Positions 40,653 to 49,155 of a stretch of DNA of 64,000 nucleotides are shown one piece after another. The notes under the pieces are model-generated. The model ran no database searches. It saw only the letters and a list, made by a program, of their open reading frames with translations, and was not told the DNA's origin. Position 1 is the first letter of the stretch. Each line of letters starts with the position of its first letter. A program made the translations under genes and the position numbers. This stretch comes from Streptomyces sp. NBC_00353 (GTDB taxonomy: Bacteria; Actinomycetota; Actinomycetes; Streptomycetales; Streptomycetaceae): NCBI RefSeq assembly GCF_036108815.1, contig NZ_CP107985.1, positions 4,774,001 through 4,838,000 on the forward strand, in the 5' to 3' direction.

Positions 40653-41819
40653 TCAGCGCCCCTTCGGCAGGCCGAGGATCCGCTCGGCGACGATGTTCTG
40701 CTGGATCTGCGAGGTGCCCGCGGCGATCGTGTACGAGAGCGAGGTCAGCCGGTCCAGGACCCACTCCCGGTCCAGATCGGCCCCGTCCGCGCCGAGCACC
40801 TCGGCCGCCGCGTCGTACAGCTCCTGGCGGGCCTGCGAGTAGCGCAGCTTGAAGACCGAGCCGCCGGTGCCGGGCACGCCACCGGCGGCCCCGGCCCGCT
40901 GCGCCTCGCTGACGTTCCACTGGGTGAGCCGCCACAGCGCCCGGAATTCGGCGTTCAGCCTGCCGAGCGTCCTGCGCAGCACCGGGTCGTCCCAGCGGCC
41001 GTTCGCCCGGGCCTCGGCGGCCAGGGCGGCCAGCGTGCGACGGCAGGCGACGACCTCGCCGACGAACGCCGTACCGCGCTCGAAGGAGAGGGTGACCATG
41101 GTGACCCGCCAGCCGTCGTTCTCCGCGCCGACCCGGTGGGAGACCGGCACCCGCACCTCGTCGAGGAACATCTCGGCGAATTCGGTGGACCCGGCGAGCG
41201 TGCGCAGCGGGCGGACGGTGACGCCGGGGGCGTCCATCCGCATCGCGAGCCAGCTGATCCCGCGGTGTTTCGGCACGGCCGGATCCGTGCGCACGAGCAG
41301 CTCGCACCAGTCGGCGACCTCCGCGTGCGAGGTCCAGATCTTCTGGCCGCTGACCACGTAGTGGTCGCCGTCACGGACCGCCCGGGTCCGCAGCGATGCC
41401 AGGTCGGAGCCCGCTTCCGGTTCGCTGAATCCCTGGCACCAGATCTCGTCCCCGCGCAGGACCGGCGGCAGCCAGCGGGCCCGCTGCCCGGCCGTGCCCT
41501 CGGTGGCGATCGTCGGCCCGGCGTGCAGCAGCCCGACGAAGTTCGCGCCGACGTACGGCGCCCCGGCCCTCTCCGTCTCCTCCAGGAAGATCAGGTGCTG
41601 TGTGGGGGTGGCGCCCCGCCCGCCCGCGTCGACGGGCCAGTGCAGGCCCGCGTACCCGGCGTCGTACAGCATCCGCTGCCAGGCGGTGTCGTAGGCCCGC
41701 CGCCCCGGCCAGTCGTCGGGACTGGGCTCGGCGGGCAGTCCGGGCAGCACGTCGCCGAGCCACTCCCGCAGCCGCGCCCGGAACTCCTCCTCCTCGGGCG
41801 TGCAGGACAGATCCGTCAC
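40653..41819 (-). CDS. Acyl-CoA dehydrogenase, AAGTS-type subunit
   Basis: 388 residues, GTG start overlapping the amidohydrolase stop by 4 bases. Conserved segments are IWCQGFSEPEAGSDLASLRT (near 128-147), VVSGQKIWTSHAEVADWCELLV and the C-terminal TIAAGTSQIQQNIVAERILGLPKG. The Glu usually found before GTS is Ala, so the catalytic base must lie elsewhere, as in FadE26/28-like subunits. Co-translated with the FTWE-type partner directly downstream. Confidence 0.84.
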   Translation of the reverse strand: MTDLSCTPEEEEFRARLREWLGDVLPGLPAEPSPDDWPGRRAYDTAWQRMLYDAGYAGLHWPVDAGGRGATPTQHLIFLEETERAGAPYVGANFVGLLHAGPTIATEGTAGQRARWLPPVLRGDEIWCQGFSEPEAGSDLASLRTRAVRDGDHYVVSGQKIWTSHAEVADWCELLVRTDPAVPKHRGISWLAMRMDAPGVTVRPLRTLAGSTEFAEMFLDEVRVPVSHRVGAENDGWRVTMVTLSFERGTAFVGEVVACRRTLAALAAEARANGRWDDPVLRRTLGRLNAEFRALWRLTQWNVSEAQRAGAAGGVPGTGGSVFKLRYSQARQELYDAAAEVLGADGADLDREWVLDRLTSLSYTIAAGTSQIQQNIVAERILGLPKGR

Positions 41820-43021
41820 TTGCCGAGGTCCCGGTCGAGGTCCAGACCCAGCATCCGGATCGCGTTTCCGCGCATCAGTTTGTAGACGGTCTCGTCGTCC
41901 AGTCCCTTGACGTGGTCGAGGGCGACCTCCTTCGTGTGCGGAAAGGTCGAGTCGACGTGCGGGTAGTCGGTCTCGAACGTCGCGTTGTCCCGCCCGACCA
42001 CATCGAGCGACGCGACACCGTGCTTGTCGCGGAAGAAGCAGCAGAACATCTGCCGGTAGTAGTACGTCGACGGCGGTTCGGGGATCAGATCGCGCACCCC
42101 GCCCCACGCCCGGTGCTCCTCCCACACGTCGTCGGCGCGCTCCAGGGCGTACGGGATCCACCCCATCTGGCCCTCGCTGTAAGCGAGCTTCAGCCGCGGG
42201 TACTTCACCAGCACCCCGCTGAACAGGAAGTCCATCATCGAGGCCATCGCGTTGTTGAAGGAGAGCGAGGCCTGTACGGCGGGCGGGGCGTCCGGCGAGG
42301 CGGCCGGCATCTGCGAGCTGGACCCGATGTGCATGTTGACGACCGTGCCGGTCTCCTGGCAGATCGCGAAGAACGGGTCCCAGTGGCCGGTGTGGATCGA
42401 CGGCAGCCCGAGATGGGTCGGGATCTCCGAGAAGGTCACCGCCCGCACCCCGCGCGCGGCGTTCCGCTTGATCTCCGCGACCGCCAGGTCGATGTCCCAG
42501 AGCGGGATGATGCAGAGCGGGATCAGCCGGCCGCCGCTGTCGCCGCACCACTCCTCCACCATCCAGTCGTTGTAGGCGCGCACGCAGGCGAGCGCCACCT
42601 CCTTGTCCTGCGCCTCGGCGAAGGTCTGGCCGCAGAAGCGCGGGAAGGTGGGGAAGCAGAGCGACGCCTCGACGTGGTTGAGGTCCATGTCCTTGAGCCG
42701 TTCGACCGGGTCCCAGCAGCCCCGGCGCATCTCGGCGCGGGTGATGCCCTCCAGCGTCATGTCGTCGCGGTCGAAGCCGACGGCGGCGATGTTCCGCTTG
42801 TACGGGAACTTCAGGTCCTCGTAGATCCACCAGTCGGTCGGCGGGCCGTCCGGATCCATGGTGATGACGTACTTGCCGCCCGTGTACGCCAGCTCGCCGA
42901 TGCCCGCGGTGAGCGGCTGCGGACCGCGGTCGCGGTACTTGGCGGGCAGCCAGGTCGAGAAGAGGTGCGGCGGCTCGATCACATGGTCGTCGACGCTGAC
43001 GATCCGAGGCAGTTCCGTCAT
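41816..43021 (-). CDS. Amidohydrolase family protein (ACMSD/amidohydrolase_2-like)
   Basis: 401 residues from ATG 43021, preceded by AAGGGGAC. A metal site near the N-terminus is suggested by SVDDHVIEPPHLF (the family DxHxxP-type motif at 8-17). Further metal ligands are probably in NMHIGSS and in the FETDYPHVDSTFPHTKE segment (near 348-364). Members decarboxylate or hydrolyse CoA-linked or cyclic acids. As first gene of the operon with the dehydrogenase pair it probably acts on the same substrate series. Operator copy 10 lies 63 bp upstream. Confidence 0.8.
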   Translation of the reverse strand: MTELPRIVSVDDHVIEPPHLFSTWLPAKYRDRGPQPLTAGIGELAYTGGKYVITMDPDGPPTDWWIYEDLKFPYKRNIAAVGFDRDDMTLEGITRAEMRRGCWDPVERLKDMDLNHVEASLCFPTFPRFCGQTFAEAQDKEVALACVRAYNDWMVEEWCGDSGGRLIPLCIIPLWDIDLAVAEIKRNAARGVRAVTFSEIPTHLGLPSIHTGHWDPFFAICQETGTVVNMHIGSSSQMPAASPDAPPAVQASLSFNNAMASMMDFLFSGVLVKYPRLKLAYSEGQMGWIPYALERADDVWEEHRAWGGVRDLIPEPPSTYYYRQMFCCFFRDKHGVASLDVVGRDNATFETDYPHVDSTFPHTKEVALDHVKGLDDETVYKLMRGNAIRMLGLDLDRDLGK

Positions 43022-43083
43022 GGTGTCCCCTTCGGCGCACACGGCTCGTACCGGATGCGTGTCCGGTACGCATCGATACATAT

Positions 43084-43098
43084 CTGATGACCCGTCAG
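43084..43098. promoter_or_regulatory. Catabolic operator copy 10 (CTGATGACCCGTCAG)
   Basis: Upstream of the amidohydrolase/dehydrogenase operon. It shares the 3' flank ATTC with copy 4. Confidence 0.72.
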
Positions 43099-43172
43099 AT
43101 TCAGTTCGGCCCCCAGGCTAGCTCCGCACCCCTGGACCGACAAGGCGCAGCGCTCTACGCTCTCCGCACGAT

Positions 43173-43187
43173 CTGACTACCCGTCAG
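43173..43187. promoter_or_regulatory. Catabolic operator copy 11 (CTGACTACCCGTCAG)
   Basis: Upstream of the second AMP-forming acyl-CoA synthetase, 22 bp before its GTG. With copy 10 it makes a divergent pair 89 bp apart. Confidence 0.75.
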
Positions 43188-43209
43188 CTACGAGGGAGCG
43201 GGGAACGCA

Positions 43210-44754
43210 GTGAACGAGACCGCACACGCCCTGGGCGCATCGGCCACCTTCTGGGAGCTCATCGAGCGCCGCGCCGCGCTGACCCCGGACCGTCCCGTCC
43301 TCCTCCAGGACGACCGCTCCCTCACCTTCGGCGAACTGCGCGAGCGCTGCGAGCGGGTCGCGGCCGGGCTGTACGGGCTGGGGGTGCGCCCCGGCAGTGT
43401 GGTCGCCTGGCAGCTGCCGACCCGCCTCGAAACGGCGCTGCTCTCCTTCGCCCTCACCCGGATCGGGGCCGTCCAGACACCCGTCATCCCGTTCTACCGG
43501 GACCGCGAGGTGGGGTTCGCGCTGCGCGAGTCGAAGGCCGGCTTCTTCGCCGTACCCGGCACCTGGCGCGGCTTCGACCACACGGCGATGGCGCACCGGC
43601 TGGCCGCGGAGCTGGACCGTCCGCCGCTGATATTCGAGGCGTACGACCAGCTGCCGGACGCCGACCCGGCGGTACTGCCCGCACCGCCCACCGACGGCAC
43701 GGCGGTGCGCTGGATCTACTGGACGTCGGGGACGACCTCCGATCCGAAGGGCGTCCTGCACACCGACCGCAGCCTGATCGCGGGCGGCTCGTGTCTGGCC
43801 CACGCGCTGCACCTGTCGGCCGACGACATCGGCTCGATGGCGTTCCCGTTCGCCCATATCGCCGGGCCGGACTACACCGTCATGCTGCTGCTCTACGGCT
43901 TTCCGGCGGTCCTTTTCGAGCAGTTCGCCATGCCCGGCGCGCTGGACGCCTACCGGCGCCACGGAGTGACGGTCGCGGGCGGCTCGACCGCCTTCTACTC
44001 GATGTTCCTGACCGAACAGCGCAAGGACCCCACGGCCAGGGTGGTCCCCACCCTGCGGCTCCTGGCGGGCGGCGGGGCTCCGAAACCGCCGGAGATCTAC
44101 CACGCGGTCGTACGGGAGATGGGCGTCCAGCTCACCCACGGCTACGGCATGACCGAGGTCCCCATGATCACCATGGGCGCCCCCGACGACACGGTGGAGC
44201 ACCTCGCCGAGACGGAGGGCCGGCCGCCCGAGGGCATGGAGATTCGGATCACCGACGAGGACGGCAAGCCGCTGCCGTACGGCACGGACGGCGAGGTACG
44301 GCTGCGCGGGGAGGCCGTCTGCCGGGGCTACCTGGACGCCGACGCGACACGGGACGCCTTCGACGGGGACGGCTTCCTCGTCACCGGTGATGTCGGCCGT
44401 CTCCGGAGGAGTGGCCATCTGGTCCTCACCGGCCGGCTCAAGGACATCATCATCCGCAAGGGCGAGAACATCTCCGCCAAGGAGATCGAGGACCTCCTCC
44501 ACCGCCACCCCGGCGTGGCCGATGCGGCCGTGATCGGCCTGCCGGACACGGAGCGCGGAGAACGCGTCTGCGCGGTCGTCGAGCAGCCGGCCGGGGCCGG
44601 GACGCTGACGCTGGCGGAGCTCGCCGGGTATCTGCGCACGGAGGGGCTCGCGGTGCACAAGCTGCCCGAGCAGCTGGAGGTGGTGGACGCGCTGCCGCGC
44701 AATGAGACGCTGCGCAAGGTGCTCAAGTACAAGCTGCGCGAGCAGTTCTCCTGA
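43210..44754 (+). CDS. Acyl-CoA synthetase (AMP-forming) 2
   Basis: 514-residue ANL enzyme. The adenylation motif is WTSGTTSDPKGVLHTD (about 172-187), the acid-binding/hinge region TGDVGRLRRSGHLVLTGRLKDIIIRKGENISAKEIED (about 396-432) and the C-terminal Lys region RNETLRKVLK (about 498-507). It is cyclohexanecarboxylate/crotonobetaine-ligase-like in general form; the substrate is unknown. GTG start preceded by GAGGGAGCGGGG. Divergent from the amidohydrolase operon, with its own operator. Confidence 0.85.
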   Translation: MNETAHALGASATFWELIERRAALTPDRPVLLQDDRSLTFGELRERCERVAAGLYGLGVRPGSVVAWQLPTRLETALLSFALTRIGAVQTPVIPFYRDREVGFALRESKAGFFAVPGTWRGFDHTAMAHRLAAELDRPPLIFEAYDQLPDADPAVLPAPPTDGTAVRWIYWTSGTTSDPKGVLHTDRSLIAGGSCLAHALHLSADDIGSMAFPFAHIAGPDYTVMLLLYGFPAVLFEQFAMPGALDAYRRHGVTVAGGSTAFYSMFLTEQRKDPTARVVPTLRLLAGGGAPKPPEIYHAVVREMGVQLTHGYGMTEVPMITMGAPDDTVEHLAETEGRPPEGMEIRITDEDGKPLPYGTDGEVRLRGEAVCRGYLDADATRDAFDGDGFLVTGDVGRLRRSGHLVLTGRLKDIIIRKGENISAKEIEDLLHRHPGVADAAVIGLPDTERGERVCAVVEQPAGAGTLTLAELAGYLRTEGLAVHKLPEQLEVVDALPRNETLRKVLKYKLREQFS

Positions 44755-44817
44755 TACGCGCACAACAGGACACACTCCGCGCACCGGCGGGAGACACCCC
44801 CGCGGACGCGCGGGACA

Positions 44818-44843
44818 CCCCACCCCGGCGCGCCGGGGTGGGG
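44818..44843. terminator. Terminator palindrome between convergent genes
   Basis: 26-bp perfect palindrome with arms CCCCACCCCGGCG, between the acyl-CoA synthetase and the EF-hand gene. Confidence 0.7.
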
Positions 44844-44921
44844 CCGGGTGGGGCCCCGGCGAGGAGGCCACGCACCCGGCCCGGTCAGTGGGGCGCTGCG
44901 GACCGGCCCGGAGGAAGGGCC

Positions 44922-45443
44922 CTACGCGTCCGGTTCGATCACCGTGAAGTAGACGGCGAACGCGGCCACCGCGTCCTCCTCGGCGATCCGGCCATCATGG
45001 TCCGCATCCAGGCTCCGTGCCGCCAGGCTCGCCGATTCGGCACTCGCACCGAGCACCTTCAGCGCACGCTCCACGGCCGGTACCGAGGCCGCGCCGTTGT
45101 CGTCGTTGTCGGCCACGGCGATCGCCGCGCGCAGGAACGGGCGGGCGATCTCCGCGAAGCGCTCGGGGTTGTCGCGCAGCCGTTTCACGGCCCCGCCCAC
45201 GAACTCCTCACGGGTGACGCGCTGGTCCCCGTCCACGTCGGCGATGCCCGCCATGCCCTGCCAGAAGGCCTCGGCCCCGGTGTAGAGCGCCTGGCCCTTG
45301 TCACAGCGGGCCGTCGTGCCGAATTCGGCGAGCAGACGGGCCGCGGCGGCATTGAAATCGGCGCGATCGATGTATCCGTTGCCGTCCTGGTCGAAGGCGG
45401 CGAACCGGAAAGCGATCTTGCGCTCGTACTCTGCGCTGTCCAT
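44922..45443 (-). CDS. EF-hand calcium-binding protein (calerythrin-like)
   Basis: 173 residues, a four-EF-hand layout as in actinobacterial calerythrin. Loop 1 is DQDGNGYIDRAD (about 18-29), loop 2 DVDGDQRVTREE (about 69-80) and loop 4 DADHDGRIAEED (about 147-158). Loop 3 (DNDDNGAASVPA) lacks the terminal Glu and is probably weak. It is a cytosolic calcium buffer or sensor. No signal peptide. Confidence 0.9.
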   Translation of the reverse strand: MDSAEYERKIAFRFAAFDQDGNGYIDRADFNAAAARLLAEFGTTARCDKGQALYTGAEAFWQGMAGIADVDGDQRVTREEFVGGAVKRLRDNPERFAEIARPFLRAAIAVADNDDNGAASVPAVERALKVLGASAESASLAARSLDADHDGRIAEEDAVAAFAVYFTVIEPDA

Positions 45444-45489
45444 GCGGGGAGCGTACGACGCCGAAGGGCGTCACGTGTCACTTACGCGC

Positions 45490-45527
45490 GCCACCGGTGT
45501 TACAACCTGGTCTTAACACGGGGTGGC
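45490..45527 (-). terminator. Probable terminator after the STAS gene
   Basis: GTGTTA and TAACAC arms (45497-45502 and 45514-45519), flanked by CCACC and GGTGG, form a hairpin just downstream of the STAS stop in the minus direction. Confidence 0.45.
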
Positions 45528-45536
45528 GGACACGTT

Positions 45537-45911
45537 TCAGGCCGAGAGCGGCTGGGCCTCTTCGTCGACGGCCGCGTCCCGGTCGGGGTAGACCTCGAAC
45601 AGCCGTCGTACGCCGAGGGCGGCCAGCACCCGGTTGACGTGGGAGCCCTCCTCGGCGCCGCGGGCGGGCAGGATCAGTCGCAGCCGGCCGCCGCAGGAGC
45701 GCATCAGGCGGCGGGCGGCGACCAGTACGCCGACGCCGCTGGAATCGCAGAACAGCACCTCGGAGAGGTCGAGCACCACATCGTGCCGCCCGCAGGCGAC
45801 GGCGTCGTGGATGCTCTGGCGGACGACCGGCGACGTCACCAGATCCAGTTCGCCGTATATGCGCAGTACGGTCCATGGGCCCTGCTCGGTCTCGGCCACT
45901 TGCAGAGTCAC
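45537..45911 (-). CDS. STAS-domain anti-sigma factor antagonist
   Basis: About 124 residues from GTG 45911 (GAGAGG upstream); an ATG at 46019 would add 36 poorly conserved residues. STAS features are GELDLVTSPVVRQSI near the N-terminus, VLDLSEVLFCDSSGVGVLVAARR with the phosphorylatable Ser in CDSSG, and a C-terminal LGVRRLFEVYPD. Such proteins free sigma factors by binding HATPase anti-sigma kinases. Its partner is not known; the HATPase at 38669 is one possibility. Confidence 0.82.
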   Translation of the reverse strand: MTLQVAETEQGPWTVLRIYGELDLVTSPVVRQSIHDAVACGRHDVVLDLSEVLFCDSSGVGVLVAARRLMRSCGGRLRLILPARGAEEGSHVNRVLAALGVRRLFEVYPDRDAAVDEEAQPLSA

Positions 45912-46131
45912 GCAACTCGGCCTCTCGTTCCAGGGATCCCAGAGATCCGGAAGTATCCGTTCCTCCTCGCGGCTGCCCCACCGCGCGCCCATGAAACACC
46001 GACCCGTCGAGGAAGGCACAGCTGATTTCAGGCAGAAATGATCACTTCAGGTCCGATTCCAACACCCTGGACGCCGCATTCCCTACCATCCAGGGCGTTC
46101 GCCGGGGCGTACTTGCCGCAAAGAGACGTGC

Positions 46132-46818
46132 ATGGTCAGTACGGCCGACTACATTCGACGGGACGAGGGGTACAGGGCTGGGGGTCCTATGGCGAAAGAC
46201 ACACCACCCCGCTGGGACCGCAAGATGCAGCAACGGCTGGCACGCGGCGAGGCGGCAGCCCTCGGCGAGCTCTACGACCGTTTCGCGTCGCTCGTACACA
46301 GCCAGGCCCACCGGATGCTCGACGACGAGCCGGCCGCCGACCTGGTGACCCGCGAAGTCTTCGGTTACGTGTGGGAGAACCCCGACGCGTACGACCCCAA
46401 GCAGGGCTCGATGCGGTCCTGGGTGGCCCGGCTCACCCACCGCCAGTCCGTGCGGCGGCTGCGCGGGACAGCACCGTCCGCGTTCGCGCAGGGGTACGAG
46501 GACGGGACCGACGACGACGGCAGCGAGACCGGCGGAGCGGAAGACACCGCTGCCCGGGAGGAACTGGAGGAGCGGGTGAGGCGCGCCACGGCCTCGGCCC
46601 GCGCCGACTACATCGTCGCCTCCATGCCCGCACCGCTGCGGGCCGCGCTGGAGCTCGCCTACATCCAGCGCAGGGACTACCGGCAGACCGCGGCCGACCT
46701 CGGGGTGACCGAGGACGAGGCCCGCCGTCGCCTGCGGCTCGGGCTGCAGCTGCTCTCCACCGCCAACACCCGCCCGCTCGAAGGGTCCTCGCCACCCGGA
46801 TACGGACGGGCCCTGTGA
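46132..46818 (+). CDS. ECF-like RNA polymerase sigma factor
   Basis: 228 residues. Region 2 is recognisable in ALGELYDRFASLVHSQAHRML..DDEPAADLVTREVFGYVWENPDAYDPKQGSMRSWVARLTHRQSVRRLRG (about 40-115). Region 4 is in SMPAPLRAALELAYIQRRDYRQTAADLGVTEDEARRRLRLGLQLL (about 164-208). An acidic linker lies between. Its stop overlaps the start of the zinc-finger anti-sigma gene by 4 bases (GTGA). Confidence 0.85.
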   Translation: MVSTADYIRRDEGYRAGGPMAKDTPPRWDRKMQQRLARGEAAALGELYDRFASLVHSQAHRMLDDEPAADLVTREVFGYVWENPDAYDPKQGSMRSWVARLTHRQSVRRLRGTAPSAFAQGYEDGTDDDGSETGGAEDTAAREELEERVRRATASARADYIVASMPAPLRAALELAYIQRRDYRQTAADLGVTEDEARRRLRLGLQLLSTANTRPLEGSSPPGYGRAL

Positions 46819-48230
46819 GCACGAACGACGACGCGGACGGGCGCGAGGACGAGGTGCGGGGCCCACGGCGCATACCGGGACCGCGGGCCGCCGCGGACGA
46901 CTTCGACCTCGACGCCGTACCGCTGCCCGCCCCGCGCACGGACCCCGCTCAGCAGGGGGCACCGGAGCCCGAAGCGGAGCCGGAGTCCACGGCTGAACCG
47001 GCGGGACCGGCGGGACCGACGGAGCTCACGGGACGTACGGCACCCACGGAACCCCCGGCAGCGCCGGCCCTGGCGACCCCGCCTGCCCTGGTGCTCCCCC
47101 ACCGCGTCCTCAAGTCCCTCCTCGGCGCGTGGGCCCTCGCCGCCTGTTCCGCCGAGGAGACCGAAGCCGTCGAGGCGCACCTCACCGAGTGCGCCGCCTG
47201 TGCGGACGAGGCGCTGCGGCTGCGCGACGCGGTCGGCCTGCTGCACACCGACGGCAGCCTGGACCTCGATCCGATGCTGCGCTCCCGGGTGCTCGACGCC
47301 TGTCTGAGCCGCCGCCCGGCCAAGATCCCGGTGCCGGACTGGGCCGCTCCGTACGACGCGGAGACCGCCCGGCTCGATGCGCTGCTCCGGGACATCGGCG
47401 GCTCGGAGTGGCACGCGCCGGTGCGTCTGAAGTGGTTCGAGCGTGAGCGGGCGGTCAACCGGAAGACGACGGTCGCCGGCGTGATCGGCCATCTCATGAC
47501 CGTCGACGGACTGGTCGGCACGGCCCTCGGCCTGGACGATCCGCTCGGCAACGCCACCGCCGAGCGGGGCGGGAGCGACTCCGCCCGGGGCGGCGGCGTC
47601 CCGCTCTCCCCCGGCGCGCGCACCGAGGCGTACTGGTCGGCCGCCCGGCGCCCGCCCACCCGGGCCGTCCGCGGGCCCTGGCGCGAGCAGAGCCACGCCC
47701 TCATCCGCACGGTGTCCTTCGCCGGCCGCGGGGCCGCCGAGCTCTCCGTCTCGTACGGGGACTTCGCCCTTCCGCTGCAGGACTCCATGCTGGACCGGGC
47801 CTTCGAGTGCTGGGTGCACGGCGGTGACATCGCGAACGCGGTGGACTATCCGTACGAGGCCCCGTCAGCCGCCCATCTCCACCGGATGATCGACCTGGCC
47901 GCGCGGCTCCTCCCGGCTGCCCTCGCCGGACGTCGCCAGGCCGGACTCGCGGGGCCCGCCCGGCATCTGGTGACGGCCGGTTCGCCGGGCCGTTCGCTCC
48001 ATCTGGAGATCGAGGGCTCGGGCGGCGGCAACTGGTACATCGCGCTGGACTCCCCGGCCGCGCTCGGCTCACCCGCCCACACGGTCGCGCAGGTGGCGCT
48101 GGACGGCGCCGAGTTCTGCCAGCTGGTCGCGGGCCATGTGTCGCCCGTCGAGGCGGCCGCCGGGCAGAGGGGCGACCGCGAGGCGATCCGCGACGTCCTG
48201 TTCGCCGCGGCGTCCCTCAGCCGCCTCTGA
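46815..48230 (+). CDS. Zinc-finger anti-sigma factor fused to a mycothiol-type DinB/MDMPI domain
   Basis: 471 residues from the GTG overlapping the sigma stop. A disordered Pro/Glu/Ala lead (1-90) is followed by a ZAS-like motif LLGAWALAACSAEETEAVEAHLTECAACADEALRL (about 100-135) with HxxxCxxC. A maleylpyruvate-isomerase-like DinB fold comes next (PDWAAPYDAETARLDALLRDIGGSEWHAPV..HLMTVDGLVG, about 175-240, with HGGDIANAVDYP near 340). There is no membrane helix, so it is a cytosolic, probably redox- or thiol-responsive partner of the sigma factor. Confidence 0.82.
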   Translation: MSTNDDADGREDEVRGPRRIPGPRAAADDFDLDAVPLPAPRTDPAQQGAPEPEAEPESTAEPAGPAGPTELTGRTAPTEPPAAPALATPPALVLPHRVLKSLLGAWALAACSAEETEAVEAHLTECAACADEALRLRDAVGLLHTDGSLDLDPMLRSRVLDACLSRRPAKIPVPDWAAPYDAETARLDALLRDIGGSEWHAPVRLKWFERERAVNRKTTVAGVIGHLMTVDGLVGTALGLDDPLGNATAERGGSDSARGGGVPLSPGARTEAYWSAARRPPTRAVRGPWREQSHALIRTVSFAGRGAAELSVSYGDFALPLQDSMLDRAFECWVHGGDIANAVDYPYEAPSAAHLHRMIDLAARLLPAALAGRRQAGLAGPARHLVTAGSPGRSLHLEIEGSGGGNWYIALDSPAALGSPAHTVAQVALDGAEFCQLVAGHVSPVEAAAGQRGDREAIRDVLFAAASLSRL

Positions 48231-48248
48231 GCCGTACCGTCCGGCGCG

Positions 48249-49127
48249 CTACGCGAAGATCACCGTGCGGCGGCCGTTGAGCAGAATGCGGCGCTCCGCG
48301 TGCCACTTCACCGCGCGGGCCAGCGCCTGGCACTCCACATCGCGCCCGATCGCGACCAACTCGTCCGGCGTGACACCGTGCCCGACCCGCTCGACCTCCT
48401 GCTCGATGATCGGCCCCTCGTCGAGGTCGGCGGTCACATAGTGCGCCGTCGCACCGATCAGCTTCACCCCGCGGGCGTGCGCCTGGTGGTACGGCTTCGC
48501 GCCCTTGAAGCTGGGCAGGAAGGAGTGGTGGATGTTGATGATCCGGCCGCTGAGCTGCTTGCACAGGTCGTCCGAGAGGACCTGCATGTAGCGGGCGAGG
48601 ACGACCAGCTCGACGTTCTCCGTGCGCACCAGCTCCAGCAGCTGCGCCTCCGCCTCCGGCTTGTTCTCCCTGGTGACCGGGATGTGCCGGAACGGGATGT
48701 CGTACGAGGCGACGAGCTCGGCGAAGTCCGTGTGGTTGGAGACGACGGCCGCGATCTCGACCGGCAGCGCCCCGATGCTGGCGCGGAAGAGAAGATCGTT
48801 GAGGCAGTGGCCGAACTTGCTGACCATCAGTACGACCCGCATGCGCTCCGACGACCGGTGGATCTGCCACTCCATCCGGAACGAGTCCCCGACGGCGGCG
48901 AAGCTGGCGCGCAGTTTCTCCACGGTCACCGGGGCGTCCGCCGAGAAGTGGACGCGCATGAAGAAGAGACCCGTGTCGTGGTCACCGAACTGCTGACTGT
49001 CCTCGATGTTGCAGCCGGTCATGAAGAGATAACTCGACACGGCGTGCACAATGCCCTGTCTGTCCGGGCACGAGAGGGTGAGGACGTACTGCTCGGCGAC
49101 GGTCTCAGCAGGCTGCGGCGCGGTCAT
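48249..49127 (-). CDS. purU: Formyltetrahydrofolate deformylase
   Basis: 292 residues. The N-terminal ACT domain (YVLTLSCPDRQGIVHAVSSYL..) precedes the formyltransferase-like domain with the signature INIHHSFLPSFKGAKPYHQA (near 206-225), GATAHYVTADLDEGPIIEQ and catalytic Asn/His/Asp of the GART type. It hydrolyses 10-formyl-THF to THF and formate, balancing one-carbon pools. The ATG at 49127 starts MTAPQPAETV. Confidence 0.93.
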   Translation of the reverse strand: MTAPQPAETVAEQYVLTLSCPDRQGIVHAVSSYLFMTGCNIEDSQQFGDHDTGLFFMRVHFSADAPVTVEKLRASFAAVGDSFRMEWQIHRSSERMRVVLMVSKFGHCLNDLLFRASIGALPVEIAAVVSNHTDFAELVASYDIPFRHIPVTRENKPEAEAQLLELVRTENVELVVLARYMQVLSDDLCKQLSGRIINIHHSFLPSFKGAKPYHQAHARGVKLIGATAHYVTADLDEGPIIEQEVERVGHGVTPDELVAIGRDVECQALARAVKWHAERRILLNGRRTVIFA

Positions 49128-49155
49128 GTCCGTAGCGTGCCACACCGACCGCGGT

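Noticed and set aside
44..43187. Operators read as KstR or KstR2 sites of cholesterol catabolism
   Set aside because: The known KstR and KstR2 consensus sequences (AAC/GTT and CAAG/CTTG arms) do not match CTGAC/GTCAG, and no kst regulator orthologue is visible.
4521..44754. A full steroid degradation cluster
   Set aside because: Ring-degrading hallmarks (KshA/B, HsaC, KstD, IpdA/B, Mce transport) are absent. Similarity is limited to CoA-stage enzyme families.
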